Source of the DNA: Pirellula sp. SH-Sr6A
GTDB taxonomy: Bacteria > Planctomycetota > Planctomycetia > Pirellulales > Pirellulaceae
Length of the DNA stretch: 64,000 nucleotides
Assembly: GCF_001610875.1 (NCBI RefSeq)
Contig: NZ_CP011272.1
Location: 4,755,988 to 4,819,987 of the forward strand
Reading direction: 5' to 3'
Shown here: one piece after another, positions 1-9,946 of the stretch
How the letters are laid out: the number at the start of each line of letters is the position of its first letter
Position numbering within the stretch: the first letter of the stretch is position 1
The notes under the pieces: generated by a model
Database searches by the model: none
What the model saw: only the letters and a program-made list of their open reading frames with translations
What the model was told of the DNA's origin: nothing
Made by a program: the position numbers and the translations under genes

Positions 1-36
1 CAGGGGATGCAAAAGCGACTTGGAGGGAGAACCGTC

Positions 37-1194
37 ATGTCCAAATTCTCCCCCAGCCTTTCCCTCGCGAGCGCCCAAGCCCTCATCCCCAACTGCGAGC
101 GAGTCGAACGAGACAAGTCGTTCCACAGTCTTTGGATCGCCAAGGATAACCGAGGGCGCGAATTGGGTTGGATTCTTCGTACAAGCCCAACCGCTGACAA
201 CTTGATCGGTTATCAAGGTCCTTCGGACACTCAGATTGCATTCGCTCTGGATGGCAAGGTGATCGGTATTCACATCGGAGAAAGCTTCGATAACGAACCC
301 TATGTAGGATATGTCCGACAAGATGCCTGGTTTGCCGAAACATGGACCAACTACCCATGGCCGGGGATAAGTGAGATCGATTTGAAGCAGGAAGGAATAG
401 AAGGCGTCTCGGGAGCGACGATGACCAGTATGTGCATCGCGGAGGGACTCGTCGCGACGGCGAAGGCATTGCATGATGTGCAAGAAGCGGAGCGAGTGAA
501 TCGATTTCAATGGTTTGCGGCGCTGGAGCAACATGGAGGAACGGTTGCGATCACGCTGTTCGGAACGTTGTTCGCATTGAGCTCCTGGAGAAGTCATCCT
601 TGGTTGCGGCCGCTGCTGCAGATCGCTGTGGTCGGATATCTCGGATTATTCCAAGGAGATCTGTTATCGATCGCGATGTGGGTGGGCTGGGCCAAGCATG
701 GAGTCCCCTGGGCAAACAGTCTCGGGTTGATAGTCCTCACCGTCGCGGCAGTAATCGTTCCTATGGCGACGAAGCACAATGTCTATTGCTCCCATGTTTG
801 TCCTTACGGAGCTGTCCAACAAATGTTGCCCCGGCGTTGGCGAATCAAGACTCCGCACGCGAAGTGGCTCAGCGGTTTGCTACGAACGATTCGTCCATTG
901 CTGTTCGGTTGGGTCTTCTGCGTGGGCCTCCTTTCAGTACCAGGAAATTTGGCGGATATCGAACCGTTTGATGCGTTCCTATGGCGAGTCGTGGCGATTC
1001 CAAGCCTCATCGTAGCGATCCTGGGAATTCTTCTCTCTCTCGCAATTCCGATGGGATATTGCAAACATGCTTGCGTGACCGGGAGTGTCATCAACTATCT
1101 GCGGCCGGGGACTCACAAAACATTTTTCATGCGGTCCGACCAATTTGCACTCGGATTCTTCTTGCTAGGGCTCGTCATCTACTGGATCGCCTAA
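37..1194 (+). CDS. FMN-binding, 4Fe-4S polytopic membrane protein (NosR/NapH-like)
   Basis: The protein (385 aa) has an N-terminal soluble FMN-binding domain followed by a membrane domain with several hydrophobic segments. The flavinylation-type motif SGATMTS lies at about residues 125-131, where RnfG/NosR-type proteins bind FMN covalently through a Thr. Two Cys clusters follow: CSHVCP (about residue 251) and CKHACV (about 342). These resemble the CxxxCP motifs of NosR/NapH, but the second lacks the Pro. The likely role is moving electrons across the membrane to a periplasmic acceptor; the partner is not visible here. I chose ATG 37 because GGAGGGAGA precedes it. An in-frame ATG at 7 exists and the frame is open to the window edge, so a longer form cannot be excluded. 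Confidence 0.75.
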   Translation: MSKFSPSLSLASAQALIPNCERVERDKSFHSLWIAKDNRGRELGWILRTSPTADNLIGYQGPSDTQIAFALDGKVIGIHIGESFDNEPYVGYVRQDAWFAETWTNYPWPGISEIDLKQEGIEGVSGATMTSMCIAEGLVATAKALHDVQEAERVNRFQWFAALEQHGGTVAITLFGTLFALSSWRSHPWLRPLLQIAVVGYLGLFQGDLLSIAMWVGWAKHGVPWANSLGLIVLTVAAVIVPMATKHNVYCSHVCPYGAVQQMLPRRWRIKTPHAKWLSGLLRTIRPLLFGWVFCVGLLSVPGNLADIEPFDAFLWRVVAIPSLIVAILGILLSLAIPMGYCKHACVTGSVINYLRPGTHKTFFMRSDQFALGFFLLGLVIYWIA

Positions 1195-1239
1195 GTCCGA
1201 CTTGACTCCCAATTTACCAATTCTCTATAGATTGCCAGA

Positions 1240-2361
1240 ATGATGAGAGTTGCTGTATTGTTACCAAATTGGGTAGGGGACACCTGCATGGCAACGCCGA
1301 CGCTACGTGCGATCGCGCAGTTGCCATCCGTGGAGGAATTGGTTTTGGTAGGAAAGCCCGGACCACTTTCAGTTCTAGAAGGGCTCCCATTTGCCCAACA
1401 CCAAATCGCCTACAAACCTAGATCTCGCTCCCCCGAATTGCTGTCGCGGCGGGGGGTTGCTGCAGAGCTGCGTCGGCGCCATCTCGACGCCATCGTGCTG
1501 CTGCCTAACTCCTTGTCGACCGGATTGATAGCATGGCTTTCCCGTATTCCCAGACGCATCGGCTATGTCAAGAACGGCCGCGGCCTTCTCCTGACGGACG
1601 CCATCGCGATTCGCACCACCTTGGAACGCCCCAATGCCGATGGATCTTTGACGTCCCGAACCAGCATCAACTGGTCACGGCAGCCCGCCATCGATTACTA
1701 CCTTCACCTAGCAGAACAATTAGGGGCTTCCTCCTCGGATCGCCGGATGGAATTAGCGGTGCGAGAAACTGATCGCGTCGAAGCGGAAAGATTGTTGGAT
1801 CGAGTGGGATTCGATCGAACTCGCAAATTGATCCTCATCAACAACGCCTCGGGGAGTTCACCCGCGCGACTTTGGCCCCAAGAATACGCAGTGCAGCTCG
1901 CAAAACGTCTGGCGGAGTCGGGGCATCAAGTCCTCTTTCACGCAGGTCCTGCCGATCGCCAGGTCTCGCTGGCGTATGCGACTGCCGCGAATCATTCCGC
2001 AGTACAAAGCATGGGAGTCGCCGAACAGCTCCCGTTAGGACTTTCGCGAGGATTGATCGCGGCAGCGGACTTGCTGGTGACAACCGATAGCGGGCCTCGC
2101 CACATCGGAGTGGCCCTCAACAAACGAGTGCTGACGATGTTCGGCCCAACCGACACAGCCCCGACTCGAACGTATAACGTTCCAGAGATAGCTCTGGAGA
2201 CTCAGCAATCGTGCCGCCCTTGCGGAAAGGACATCTGTCCCCTGCAGCATCACAAATGCCTGCGAGATCTCGGACCCGATACCCTGGTCAAAGCCATTGC
2301 CACCTTGCTAGCAGACTCACCATTGTCGCTTCAGCCATCGACGACAACATCCGCCGCCTAG
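1240..2361 (+). CDS. waaF: ADP-heptose:LPS heptosyltransferase II-like (GT9)
   Basis: A 373-aa glycosyltransferase family 9 protein. It opens with the typical N-terminus VLLPNWVGDTCMATPTLRAI and carries the C-terminal nucleotide-sugar motif TDSGPRHIGVAL followed by MFGPTDTAPT. A Cys-rich stretch (CRPCGKDICPLQHHKC) near the end is also common in WaaF proteins. The family transfers heptose from ADP-heptose to the LPS inner core at the cytoplasmic face. Either of two adjacent ATGs (1240 or 1243) could be used. It stands alone on the plus strand, followed by a repeat-filled gap, so the acceptor glycan is unknown. GT9 membership is firm; the exact sugar is inferred. Confidence 0.85.
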   Translation: MMRVAVLLPNWVGDTCMATPTLRAIAQLPSVEELVLVGKPGPLSVLEGLPFAQHQIAYKPRSRSPELLSRRGVAAELRRRHLDAIVLLPNSLSTGLIAWLSRIPRRIGYVKNGRGLLLTDAIAIRTTLERPNADGSLTSRTSINWSRQPAIDYYLHLAEQLGASSSDRRMELAVRETDRVEAERLLDRVGFDRTRKLILINNASGSSPARLWPQEYAVQLAKRLAESGHQVLFHAGPADRQVSLAYATAANHSAVQSMGVAEQLPLGLSRGLIAAADLLVTTDSGPRHIGVALNKRVLTMFGPTDTAPTRTYNVPEIALETQQSCRPCGKDICPLQHHKCLRDLGPDTLVKAIATLLADSPLSLQPSTTTSAA

Positions 2362-2378
2362 AGTCATCGAATACGTTT

Positions 2379-3520
2379 CTGTATTCCCATGGCGAGCTTT
2401 GCGCCTTGGCGAGACACTTCTTCCTGCCCCAATTTCTCGCAAAGGCGCCAAGCTCGCACCAACCCAGAACCCAGAAGTTTCTCGCTAAGGCGCCAAGCTC
2501 GCAATGGGAGAAAGGGGGATGAAGAGAGGGGAGCGTGATGTATGACGAGCTTTAAAAAGTGATCCGAAGCCAATCCGATAAAGTTCGCGATTCATTCGAT
2601 TCCCTCCATCTCTTCTCCCCCATCCTTACCGCCTTTGCGCCTTGGCGAGACACTTCCCCCCCAGGAACCAAGAAGAAGTTTCTCGCAATGGCGCGAAGAC
2701 GCAAAGAAAAGAACCGAACGCAAGAGAAAGATGACCGTTCGGCAAACGCGCTGGAAGGCACGCATCATCAACAACGACTCGGTATCAACTCCGCGATCCT
2801 CCTCCCCCTCCGCGGTCGATTCACCACTGAATTCAATCCATAGCAGCAAGATTGATAAGCTCTTGGAAGAGTCCTAGACGCGAAGCATCACCAATCCCTT
2901 CCTTTATTCCCTTCCTGTATTCCCTTTGCGAGCTTTGCGCCGTGGCGAGACACTTCTTCCTGCCCCAATTTCTCGCAAAGGCGCCAAGCTCGCACCAACC
3001 CAGAACCCAGAAGTTTCTCGCTAAGGCGCCAAGCTCGCAATGGGAGAAAGGGGGATGAAGAGAGGGGAGCGTGATGTATGACGAGCTTTAAAAAGTGATC
3101 CGAAGCCAATCCGATAAAGTTCGCAATTCATTCGATTCCCTCCATCTCTTCTCCCCCATCCTTACCGCCTTTGCGCCTTGGCGAGACACTTCCCCCCCAG
3201 GAACCAAGAAGAAGTTTCTCGCAATGGCGCGAAGACGCAAAGAAAAGAACCGAACGAAAGAGACGGTGGCCATTCGGCAATCGCGTTGAAAGGCACGCAT
3301 TAGCAATAACGACTCGATATAGTCTCCGCGATCCTCTGCGCCCTCCGCGGTCGATTCACCACTGCAATCAAACCTTAGCAGCAAGATTGATAAGCTCTTG
3401 GAAGAGTCCTAGACGCGAAGCATCACCAATCCCTTCCTTTATTCCCTTCCTGTATTCCCTTTGCGAGCTTTGCGCCGTGGCGAGACACTTCTTCCTGCCC
3501 CAGTTTCTCGCAAAGGCGCG
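2379..3520. repeat. Tandem ~536-bp repeat (about 2.1 units) built of REP-like motifs
   Basis: Unit 1 spans about 2379-2914, unit 2 about 2915-3449, and a partial third unit runs to about 3520. The offset is constant: CTGTATTCCC starts at 2379, 2915 and 3450. The first ~340 nt of units 1 and 2 are almost identical by eye (a few differences), while the last ~190 nt differ by many substitutions and small indels. Each unit carries several copies of a short motif (GCGCCTTGGCGAGA or GCGCCGTGGCGAGA) and its rough inverted partner TCTCGCAAAGGCGCCAAGC, which can pair, for example 2392-2414 with 2435-2457. Open frames here are by-products of the repeat. No gene is supported between 2362 and 3581. Confidence 0.9.
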
Positions 3521-3581
3521 AAGGCCCAAAGAAAAGAACCAAACGCAAGAGAAGGTGACCATAAGGGCTAACCGACTCGAA

Positions 3582-3905
3582 TTAGGAATCCGATGTCTTC
3601 GCGCTCGAGGGCTTCGTACCAGAATCGGACTTGGCGCTTCCGGAACCAGAACTGCTCGATGCACCCGAGGAATCCGAACTCGAGCTCTTGGAATCCGACG
3701 CAGCGGATTTCTTGTAGGAATCACTTCGATAATCGGTCTGGTAGAAGCCGGACCCTTTGAACATGACAGCTCCTCCTGTTCCGATGAGCCGACGAAGTTT
3801 CTTCTTCTTGCACGCAGGGCAAGTCTTCTCAGGTTCTGCTGAGATCGATTGATAGAGTTCGAATTTATGTTGGCAAGCGTCGCATTCGTAATCGTAAGTT
3901 GGCAT
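3582..3905 (-). CDS. FmdB-family zinc-ribbon protein with Ser-rich tail
   Basis: A 107-aa protein starting MPTYDYECDACQHKFE, the standard start of the FmdB-type (CxxC) putative regulatory family. Two Cys pairs, CDAC and CPAC, should bind one zinc ion. A short conserved segment GSGFYQTDY follows, then a low-complexity Ser/Gly/Lys tail of about 40 residues. Family members are small, mostly uncharacterised and suspected to be regulatory. The start is supported by GGAG 8 nt upstream. It is the last gene of the dnaJ-grpE-fmdB run (12 bp after grpE) and is probably co-transcribed with those chaperone genes. Confidence 0.85.
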   Translation of the reverse strand: MPTYDYECDACQHKFELYQSISAEPEKTCPACKKKKLRRLIGTGGAVMFKGSGFYQTDYRSDSYKKSAASDSKSSSSDSSGASSSSGSGSAKSDSGTKPSSAKTSDS

Positions 3906-3917
3906 GTTCGAATCTCC

Positions 3918-4472
3918 TTAACTGGCCGCACCCGTTGAAACGATAACCATGCTCGGTCGGATGACCCGATCGTGAAGCATATAACCGACGGAGGTCTCCA
4001 TCATCACCAAACCGGCCGCGTATTGCGTGCTTGGTTGTTGTGCGATGGCTTGATGAACATTGGGATCGAAGGGTTGCCCCAACGCTTGGATCGGCTTGCA
4101 GTGATGCTTCTCCAGCACTCCAGTCAGTTGTTGCAATACCAAACGAACGCCCTCGACCAATCCTCCAGCTTCGCCCGACTTCACCGAAGCCTCGGTTGCA
4201 CGATGAAGATTATCGACGACATCCAGCATGTCCCGCACCAGATCCCCGGCTGCGTATTTGAGCTGTTGTTCCGTATCGCGCAGCAATCGCTTTCGAAAAT
4301 TCTCAAGTTCGGCCTGCGCCTTGAGTTCCCGATCTCTGTACTGTGCAACTTGTTGTTCCAATAGATCCACAATCTGTTCTGGCGTTTCCACCCCATCTCC
4401 GTGCATTTGCTCGACCACCGAGTCGAGGGCTTCATCTCGCATTGGATTTTCTGATTGATTGTTCGCTGTCAT
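3918..4472 (-). CDS. grpE: GrpE, nucleotide exchange factor for DnaK
   Basis: A 184-aa protein with a long N-terminal helical segment (residues about 30-90, coiled-coil character, includes LKAQAELENFRKRL) and a C-terminal beta domain. The beta domain carries the GrpE signature (FDPNVHQAIAQQPS, then VGYMLHDRVIRPSMVIVS). It acts as a dimer in the cytoplasm, releasing ADP from DnaK. It lies 14 bp downstream of dnaJ on the same strand and 12 bp upstream of fmdB, so an operon is likely. No dnaK is in the window. The gene order dnaJ before grpE differs from the common grpE-dnaK-dnaJ order. Confidence 0.95.
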   Translation of the reverse strand: MTANNQSENPMRDEALDSVVEQMHGDGVETPEQIVDLLEQQVAQYRDRELKAQAELENFRKRLLRDTEQQLKYAAGDLVRDMLDVVDNLHRATEASVKSGEAGGLVEGVRLVLQQLTGVLEKHHCKPIQALGQPFDPNVHQAIAQQPSTQYAAGLVMMETSVGYMLHDRVIRPSMVIVSTGAAS

Positions 4473-4486
4473 GGTCGTGTCGTGAG

Positions 4487-5632
4487 TTATTTGGTCTTAG
4501 TCGTTTCAGAGTTCGGTGCAGTGAAGTATTCCATGATTCGATCCATGAAACCTTTCCGCTCCGGGGTAATTTCCTTTTCCTCTAGCTCTGCCAGCTCTCG
4601 GAGTAGCTCCTGCTGCCTTTTCGAAAGCTTCTTGGGAACTTCGATGAGGGTCTCGACGAGCAAGTCCCCTTTCGCACCCGAATGAGGATCCGGCATTCCG
4701 AGACCGCGCAGTCTATACACCGTACCGCTCTTGGTCCCAGCATGGATTTCCAACGACCGTTTGCCGTCGAGCGTCGGAACATCAAGGCTCGTTCCCAACG
4801 CGGCCTGGCAGTACGAAATTGGAAGCTGAATGATCAAGTTATGTTCGTCTCGATGAAAGATCGAGTGCTGCTTCAAATGAATGAAGCAGTACGCATCTCC
4901 CCGCGGTCCGCCATCAGGACTCGGTTGCCCTTCTCCAGGCAGTCGCACACGCATGCCATCGTCTACCCCCGCCGGAATCTTGACCTCCAGCTTGACCTCC
5001 GTTGGCTTCAAGCCTTGCCCATCGCACGTCTTGCACGGTTTGCTAATGGTCTTACCGCTACCGCGGCAAATGGGGCAAGTAGTTTGGACACGCAAAATGC
5101 CAGTTGACTGAACGACCTGTCCTCGCCCTTGGCAGCGACGGCACATTTCAGGCTGCGAACCAACCTCTGCACCCGAGCCGGAGCACGTTTCGCAAGCGAT
5201 GTGCCGTGTCAGAGAAACGGTCTTGGTCACACCGCGAGCCGCTTCTTCCAGTTCCAACACCACATCGCAGCGAAGATCCGCCCCTTTCCGAACTCGCGAA
5301 CGAGTCCGCCCTCCGCCAAAGAAGTCTTCGAAGATCGTACCTCCGAAAACATCCCCAAACGCCTCGAAGATGTCTCCGACGTCGCGGAACCCTCCACCGC
5401 TCCCATCGACGCCCGCATGCCCGTACTGGTCATAGCGCGCGCGCTTCTGCTCGTCGCTCAAGACTTCGTAGGCTTCGGCCGCCTCCTTGAACTTATGGAT
5501 GGCGTCTTCGTTCCCCTGATTGGAATCGGGGTGGTATCGAAGCGCAAGCTTTCGATAGGCCTTCGCTATTTCATCCTGGGCCGCACCTTTAGGAACACCC
5601 AGAACCTCGTAGTAATCCCGTTTGCCAGACAC
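4487..5632 (-). CDS. dnaJ: DnaJ (Hsp40), class I co-chaperone
   Basis: A 381-aa full-length DnaJ: J-domain at residues 1-70 with the HPD motif (RYHPDSN), a Gly/Phe-rich linker ([20 protein letters not shown]), a zinc-binding domain with four CxxCxGxG-type repeats ([32 protein letters not shown]), and C-terminal substrate-binding domains. It stimulates DnaK ATPase and delivers clients. The start is GTG, read from the complement at 5632, with GGAAGAG about 7 nt upstream. It heads a dnaJ-grpE-fmdB run. An intrinsic terminator at 5684-5728 separates it from the upstream groEL copy, so it probably has its own promoter or depends on read-through. Confidence 0.95.
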   Translation of the reverse strand: MSGKRDYYEVLGVPKGAAQDEIAKAYRKLALRYHPDSNQGNEDAIHKFKEAAEAYEVLSDEQKRARYDQYGHAGVDGSGGGFRDVGDIFEAFGDVFGGTIFEDFFGGGRTRSRVRKGADLRCDVVLELEEAARGVTKTVSLTRHIACETCSGSGAEVGSQPEMCRRCQGRGQVVQSTGILRVQTTCPICRGSGKTISKPCKTCDGQGLKPTEVKLEVKIPAGVDDGMRVRLPGEGQPSPDGGPRGDAYCFIHLKQHSIFHRDEHNLIIQLPISYCQAALGTSLDVPTLDGKRSLEIHAGTKSGTVYRLRGLGMPDPHSGAKGDLLVETLIEVPKKLSKRQQELLRELAELEEKEITPERKGFMDRIMEYFTAPNSETTKTK

Positions 5633-5683
5633 TGTTCAACTCTTCCCGCGGCGAAAATCTCGCGACTATCGAGAACCGGACAT

Positions 5684-5728
5684 AAAAAAGGGCCATTCGC
5701 ATACCGCGTATTGCGATTGCGAATGACC
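5684..5728 (-). terminator. Rho-independent terminator after the second groEL
   Basis: Read on the minus strand, GGTCATTCGCA pairs with TGCGAATGGCC (11 bp, one G-U wobble) around a 16-nt loop. The sequence CTTTTTTATG follows directly. The site sits between the stop of groEL (5820) and the start of dnaJ (5632), as expected for ending the groE transcript. Confidence 0.75.
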
Positions 5729-5819
5729 GCTTGGCTTTGGGACACAAAGTCCCTAGGGCTCGCACGTCGCGTACCAGCCCTTGGATCGATCGATAGATCC
5801 CTAGAACCGAAAACCGGTG

Positions 5820-7439
5820 CTAGTTGATCGCGCCTTCAACCCTGCGCTTCTTCTTGTCTTCCTTGTCATAGGTGGTTACCAACGCTTCGGTCGTCAAAAG
5901 CAATCCGGAGATGCTCGCTGCATTAGCCAGCGCCGTGCGGACCACCTTCACAGGATCGATAATCCCGGACTTGAGCATATCCACATACTCACCCTTGTTC
6001 GCATCGTAACCATGCGTCAAAGGTTTCTGGCTGACCTCATCGGCAACGACGCTTCCGTCGATACCGGCATTGTCAGCGATTTGACGAAGAGGAGCCTCTA
6101 AAGCGCGGAGAATGATGTCCGCACCCGTTCGCTCGTCATCCTTAAGGCTGTCTACAACAGACTTGACCGCCTCGCGGCAGCGAATCAACGCAACGCCACC
6201 TCCAGGGAGAATACCTTCTTCGACCGCAGCTCGCGTCGCGTGCAAAGCGTCTTCCACACGAGCCTTCTTTTGCTTCATGTCGGCTTCGGTTTCCGCACCA
6301 ACACTGATGACCGCGACACCGCCAGCCAACTTCGCCAGTCGCTCTTGGAACTTTTCCTTGTCGTACTCGCTGTCGGTTTGCTCGATCTGAGCACGGATCT
6401 GAGAGACGCGTTGATCAATCGATTTGCGATCTCCACCCCCTTCGACGATGGTCGTGTTGTTCTTATCGACAACGACCTTCTTCGCTCGACCGAGATGCTC
6501 CAACGAGATCTTCTCCAACTGAATACCCAAATCTTCGCTGATAAAGGTACCGCCGGTGAGAACTGCAATGTCTCCCAACATCGCTTTGCGACGATCGCCG
6601 AAACCAGGTGCCTTGACAGCACAAACGTTCAGCGTGCCACGCAGCTTGTTTACCACCAACAACGTCAACGCTTCTGCATCGACATCTTCCGCAACGATCA
6701 AGAGGGGTTGGCCCGACGCGCTGGCTTTCTCCAGAACCGGAACCAAGTCGCGGATGTTGCTGATCTTCTTTTCATAAAGAAGGATCAGTGCATTGTCGAA
6801 CGTGCAGCTCATGTCGGCTGGCGTATTGATGAAGTAAGGGGACACGAATCCCTTGTCGAACTGCATCCCGTCGACATATTCCACGGTTGTTTGAGCAGTC
6901 TTGCCCTCTTCAACCGTGATCACGCCGTCCTTGCCAACTCGCTCCAACGCTTCGGCGAGGAGAGAACCAATGGACATGTCATTGTTCGCGGAGATCGCGC
7001 CAACGTTCGCGACTTCGTCCCGGTTGCTGACGGGCTTGGCCATCCCCTGCAGCTTATCGACAGCCGCTTCCACAGCCTTATCGATCCCTCGACGAATCGC
7101 GGAGGGATTGCTACCCGCTGCAATGTTGCGAAGTCCTTCTTTGAAAATAGCGCGAGCGAGAACCGTCGCAGTCGTCGTCCCGTCCCCAGCCAGATCGCTG
7201 GTCTTTTGGGCAACTTCGACCACAAGCTTCGCACCCATGTTTTCGAAGCGATCCTCGAGTTCGATCTCCTTGGCCACCGTCACACCGTCTTTGGTAACGG
7301 TCGGGCCGCCGAAGCTCTTGTCGATGATCACGTTGCGGCCAGTGGGGCCCATCGTGACGGCGACCGCGTCTGCCAACTTCTCAACCCCTTGCAACATTCT
7401 CGCTCGGGCTTGATCGTCAAATAGTAATTGCTTTGCCAC
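5820..7439 (-). CDS. groEL: GroEL paralogue without GGM tail
   Basis: A 539-aa Hsp60 chaperonin subunit. It has the ATP-binding signature [18 protein letters not shown] near residue 85 and the conserved segment GIVAGGG-like [13 protein letters not shown] near 405. The C-terminus ends in a charged tail ([15 protein letters not shown]) instead of the usual Gly-Gly-Met repeats. It probably starts at GTG 7439. It lies 58 bp after groES and is the third gene of groEL-groES-groEL2. Chaperonins fold cytosolic proteins in a double ring with GroES. Paralogues lacking the GGM tail often have narrowed or altered client sets in other bacteria; that is inference for this copy. Confidence 0.95.
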   Translation of the reverse strand: MAKQLLFDDQARARMLQGVEKLADAVAVTMGPTGRNVIIDKSFGGPTVTKDGVTVAKEIELEDRFENMGAKLVVEVAQKTSDLAGDGTTTATVLARAIFKEGLRNIAAGSNPSAIRRGIDKAVEAAVDKLQGMAKPVSNRDEVANVGAISANNDMSIGSLLAEALERVGKDGVITVEEGKTAQTTVEYVDGMQFDKGFVSPYFINTPADMSCTFDNALILLYEKKISNIRDLVPVLEKASASGQPLLIVAEDVDAEALTLLVVNKLRGTLNVCAVKAPGFGDRRKAMLGDIAVLTGGTFISEDLGIQLEKISLEHLGRAKKVVVDKNNTTIVEGGGDRKSIDQRVSQIRAQIEQTDSEYDKEKFQERLAKLAGGVAVISVGAETEADMKQKKARVEDALHATRAAVEEGILPGGGVALIRCREAVKSVVDSLKDDERTGADIILRALEAPLRQIADNAGIDGSVVADEVSQKPLTHGYDANKGEYVDMLKSGIIDPVKVVRTALANAASISGLLLTTEALVTTYDKEDKKKRRVEGAIN

Positions 7440-7497
7440 GCTTAGTTAATCCTTGTCGTAGGTTTGATGCGATGATTGAAAAAAACGAAGCGTTGCC

Positions 7498-7794
7498 TTA
7501 CGCGAGCTTGGCAAGAACATCGCTCTCGCGAAGGATCTTGTACTCAACACCGTCTACTTCTACTTCGCTTCCGCCGTACTTGCCGAAGATCACTTCGTCC
7601 CCAACGGAAACACTCAACGCTGCTCGCACGCCATTGTCCAGCAATTTGCCTGGACCGACCGCGATCACCTTTCCACGCTGTGGCTTCTCTTTCGCCGAAT
7701 CGGGCAGAACAATGCCCCCTGCGGTGGTTTCTTCCGCTTCCATCGGCTGAACAACGACACGATCATCGAGCGGACGGAGATTAACTTTTGCCAT
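7498..7794 (-). CDS. groES: GroES co-chaperonin
   Basis: A 98-aa Cpn10 protein of normal length. It has the N-terminal signature [20 protein letters not shown], the mobile-loop region with [14 protein letters not shown], and the C-terminal [18 protein letters not shown]. It caps GroEL rings. It is the only groES seen here and lies between two groEL genes on the same strand, 108 bp downstream of the GGM-tailed groEL and 58 bp upstream of the tail-less one. It may therefore serve both. The start ATG is clear. Confidence 0.97.
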   Translation of the reverse strand: MAKVNLRPLDDRVVVQPMEAEETTAGGIVLPDSAKEKPQRGKVIAVGPGKLLDNGVRAALSVSVGDEVIFGKYGGSEVEVDGVEYKILRESDVLAKLA

Positions 7795-7902
7795 GTTGAT
7801 TTACCCTTGTATTGAATTGTGATGATGTTTTTTAAATGCGTCGCAATCGATCAGTGTCGCGACGCCTGAGCTATCAAATAGTCGAGGCAACTTCGGCCAG
7901 CA

Positions 7903-9618
7903 CTACATCATGCCGCCCATGCCGCCCATACCGCCCATACCTCCCATACCTCCCATACCTCCCATACCTCCCATTCCTCCCATGCCACCCATTCCGTGAT
8001 CATGGTCGTGATGTCCGCCAGCTGCGGGCTCTTCTTCCTTAGGAATTTCCGTGATGAGCGACTCGGTCGTGAGCAACAGCGATGCAACCGACGCAGCATT
8101 GCTCAAGGCCGTTTTCACCACCTTGGCTGGATCGATGATCCCCGCCTTGATCATGTCGACATACTTGTTCGCATTGGCGTCGTACCCTTCGGTGCGTTCT
8201 TTTTGCTGACGCACACGATTGACCACCACGGCGCCATCCAGGCCCGCGTTGTTGGCAATCGAACGGAGTGGGTAATCGAGGATGTTCGCGATGATCATCG
8301 CGCCGAACTTCTCGTCCCCTTCCAAGGTCAGCTTCTTCAACGCGGCTTCGCATCGGAGCAATGCAACGCCGCCGCCAGGAACGATCCCTTCATCCAACGC
8401 GGCCTGAGTCGCAGCCTTCGCGTCGTCGAGCAACGCCTTGCGCTCCTTCATTTCGGTTTCGGTCGCAGCCCCGACGTTGATCTGAGCAACCCCTCCAGCC
8501 AGCTTGGCCAAACGCTCTTGCAACTTTTCGCGATCGTAATCGCTATCGGTGTTGTCAATCTCGCGACGGATCTGAGCAACGCGACCTTCGATCGCATCTT
8601 TCTTCCCCGCCCCGCCGATGATCACGGTGTTTTCACTCGTGATGGTGATCTTTTTGGCTCGACCCAAATCGGTGATCTTAACCGACTCCAAATCGATACC
8701 GAGATCCTTGAAGATGGCCTTGCCATTGGTCAAGGAAGCGATGTCTCCCAAAATCGCTTTGCGGCGATCGCCATACCCCGGAGCCTTCACTGCAGCCACG
8801 CTGAGAATGCCTCGCATCTTGTTGATAACCAAGGTCGCCAGCGCATCACCGTCGATATCTTCCGCGATAATCAACAAGGGCTTCTTCGCCTTGCTAATCG
8901 CTTCCAGAATCGGGATGAGTTTCTTGTTGTTGCTGATCTTTTCTTCGTGGATGAGGATATGGCAATCCTCGAGCTCCACCGTCACTTCGTCTTGATTGGT
9001 GACGAAGTGCGGGGAGAGGAATCCGCGATCGAACTGCATCCCCTCGACGACTTCCACCGTCGTTTCACTGCCACGCCCTTCTTCCACAGCGATGACGCCA
9101 TCTTTTCCGACCTTGATAAAGGCCTCGGCAAGCACGTCGCCGATGGTTGGGTCGTTGTTTCCGGCGATCGTCGCAACTTGCTTGATCTCTTTCTTGCTCT
9201 TGGCGTCGATCGGAATTGCGATCTTATCGATCTCTCCCTTCACGACTTCTACGGCCTTTGCAATCCCGCGAGAGAGAGACATCGGGTCGGCGCCCGAAGC
9301 AATCATTTTCAGGCCTTCACGGAAAATCGCTTCCGCCAGAACCGTCGCGGTGGTCGTTCCGTCACCAGCAACGTCATTCGTCTTGCTAGCCGCCTCTTTC
9401 ACCAACTGGGCGCCCAAGTTCTCGTAAGGGTCATCCAACTCGATTTCTTCTGCAACCGTGACACCGTCCTTAGTGATCTTTGGCGAGCCCCAGCCCTTGT
9501 CGAGCACCGCATTGCGACCGCGAGGTCCCAAGGTGCTGCGAACCGCTTTTGCTAGCTTCGAAACACCAGCCAATAACGGCTGACGCGCTTCGTCATCAAA
9601 TACCATCTGCTTTGCCAC
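7903..9618 (-). CDS. groEL: GroEL with His-rich and extended GGM tail
   Basis: A 571-aa Hsp60 chaperonin. It has the ATP-site signature [18 protein letters not shown] (about residue 85) and [15 protein letters not shown] (about 405). Its C-terminus is unusual: a His/Asp patch (GGHHDHDHG) followed by nine GGM repeats and a final M. The repeat DNA at about 7909-7990 is a 9-bp microsatellite. It starts at GTG 9618 with AGGAG 6 nt upstream. It is the promoter-proximal gene of the groEL-groES-groEL2 run. The long GGM tail is the canonical feature of housekeeping GroEL, which lines the cavity floor; the His patch could bind metal, but that is speculation. Confidence 0.97.
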   Translation of the reverse strand: MAKQMVFDDEARQPLLAGVSKLAKAVRSTLGPRGRNAVLDKGWGSPKITKDGVTVAEEIELDDPYENLGAQLVKEAASKTNDVAGDGTTTATVLAEAIFREGLKMIASGADPMSLSRGIAKAVEVVKGEIDKIAIPIDAKSKKEIKQVATIAGNNDPTIGDVLAEAFIKVGKDGVIAVEEGRGSETTVEVVEGMQFDRGFLSPHFVTNQDEVTVELEDCHILIHEEKISNNKKLIPILEAISKAKKPLLIIAEDIDGDALATLVINKMRGILSVAAVKAPGYGDRRKAILGDIASLTNGKAIFKDLGIDLESVKITDLGRAKKITITSENTVIIGGAGKKDAIEGRVAQIRREIDNTDSDYDREKLQERLAKLAGGVAQINVGAATETEMKERKALLDDAKAATQAALDEGIVPGGGVALLRCEAALKKLTLEGDEKFGAMIIANILDYPLRSIANNAGLDGAVVVNRVRQQKERTEGYDANANKYVDMIKAGIIDPAKVVKTALSNAASVASLLLTTESLITEIPKEEEPAAGGHHDHDHGMGGMGGMGGMGGMGGMGGMGGMGGMGGMM

Positions 9619-9946
9619 GTTGAACTCCTTGCGATGTGTCGGTAATTACCAACGAACTAAATATTTGCCTGATCGCCAACCCTTCCGGTCGGCGGGCCAC
9701 CCTTGCCATCAATCGGGAGGGAAAGCCTGTTCACGCTCGACTTGAACTTGTACGGACGCCTGCATTGGGAATGGGTCCCCAGCCAACACGCCTCAACTGG
9801 AAAAACGAAATCAGCCAGTTTTGGCAGTCTCCGCTAGGGCATCTCGACACTGAGCAATCCGTGTGCCAGCCGAAAAAGATTGAACGTAAGCCACTACAGC
9901 ACAAATACTTGCGACGAGAAAGCCGTTCGTTCTCGCCGGAGCACTG
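9619..9946. other. Gene-free leader/promoter region of the groE run
   Basis: This is the 328 bp between the groEL start and the end of the convergently placed PLP enzyme. I found no CIRCE operator (TTAGCACTC-N9-GAGTGCTAA). A weak heat-shock-sigma-like pair can be read on the minus strand: GTTGAGG (9797-9791), 15-nt spacer, CCCATTCC (9775-9768). It sits about 150 nt upstream of groEL, and two approximate hexamers are weak evidence. Nothing else is supported. Confidence 0.35.

Noticed and set aside
3171-3842. A 223-codon plus-strand frame through the repeats into fmdB
   Set aside because: Its N-terminal part is repeat DNA and its C-terminal part is antisense to the FmdB zinc-ribbon gene.
7839-7864. 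Hairpin CGTCGC/GCGACG between groEL and groES as a terminator
   Set aside because: On the transcribed strand it is followed by A residues, not a T tract, and has a 14-nt loop.
7996-9555. Long plus-strand open frames (394 and 519 codons) antisense to the two groEL genes
   Set aside because: They are shadows of strongly conserved GroEL coding sequence on the other strand and show no recognisable protein family.
9619-9946. CIRCE operator or heat-shock sigma promoter before groEL
   Set aside because: No CIRCE palindrome was found; the sigma-32-like pair GTTGAGG/CCCATTCC is a weak match 150 nt upstream of the gene and could be chance.
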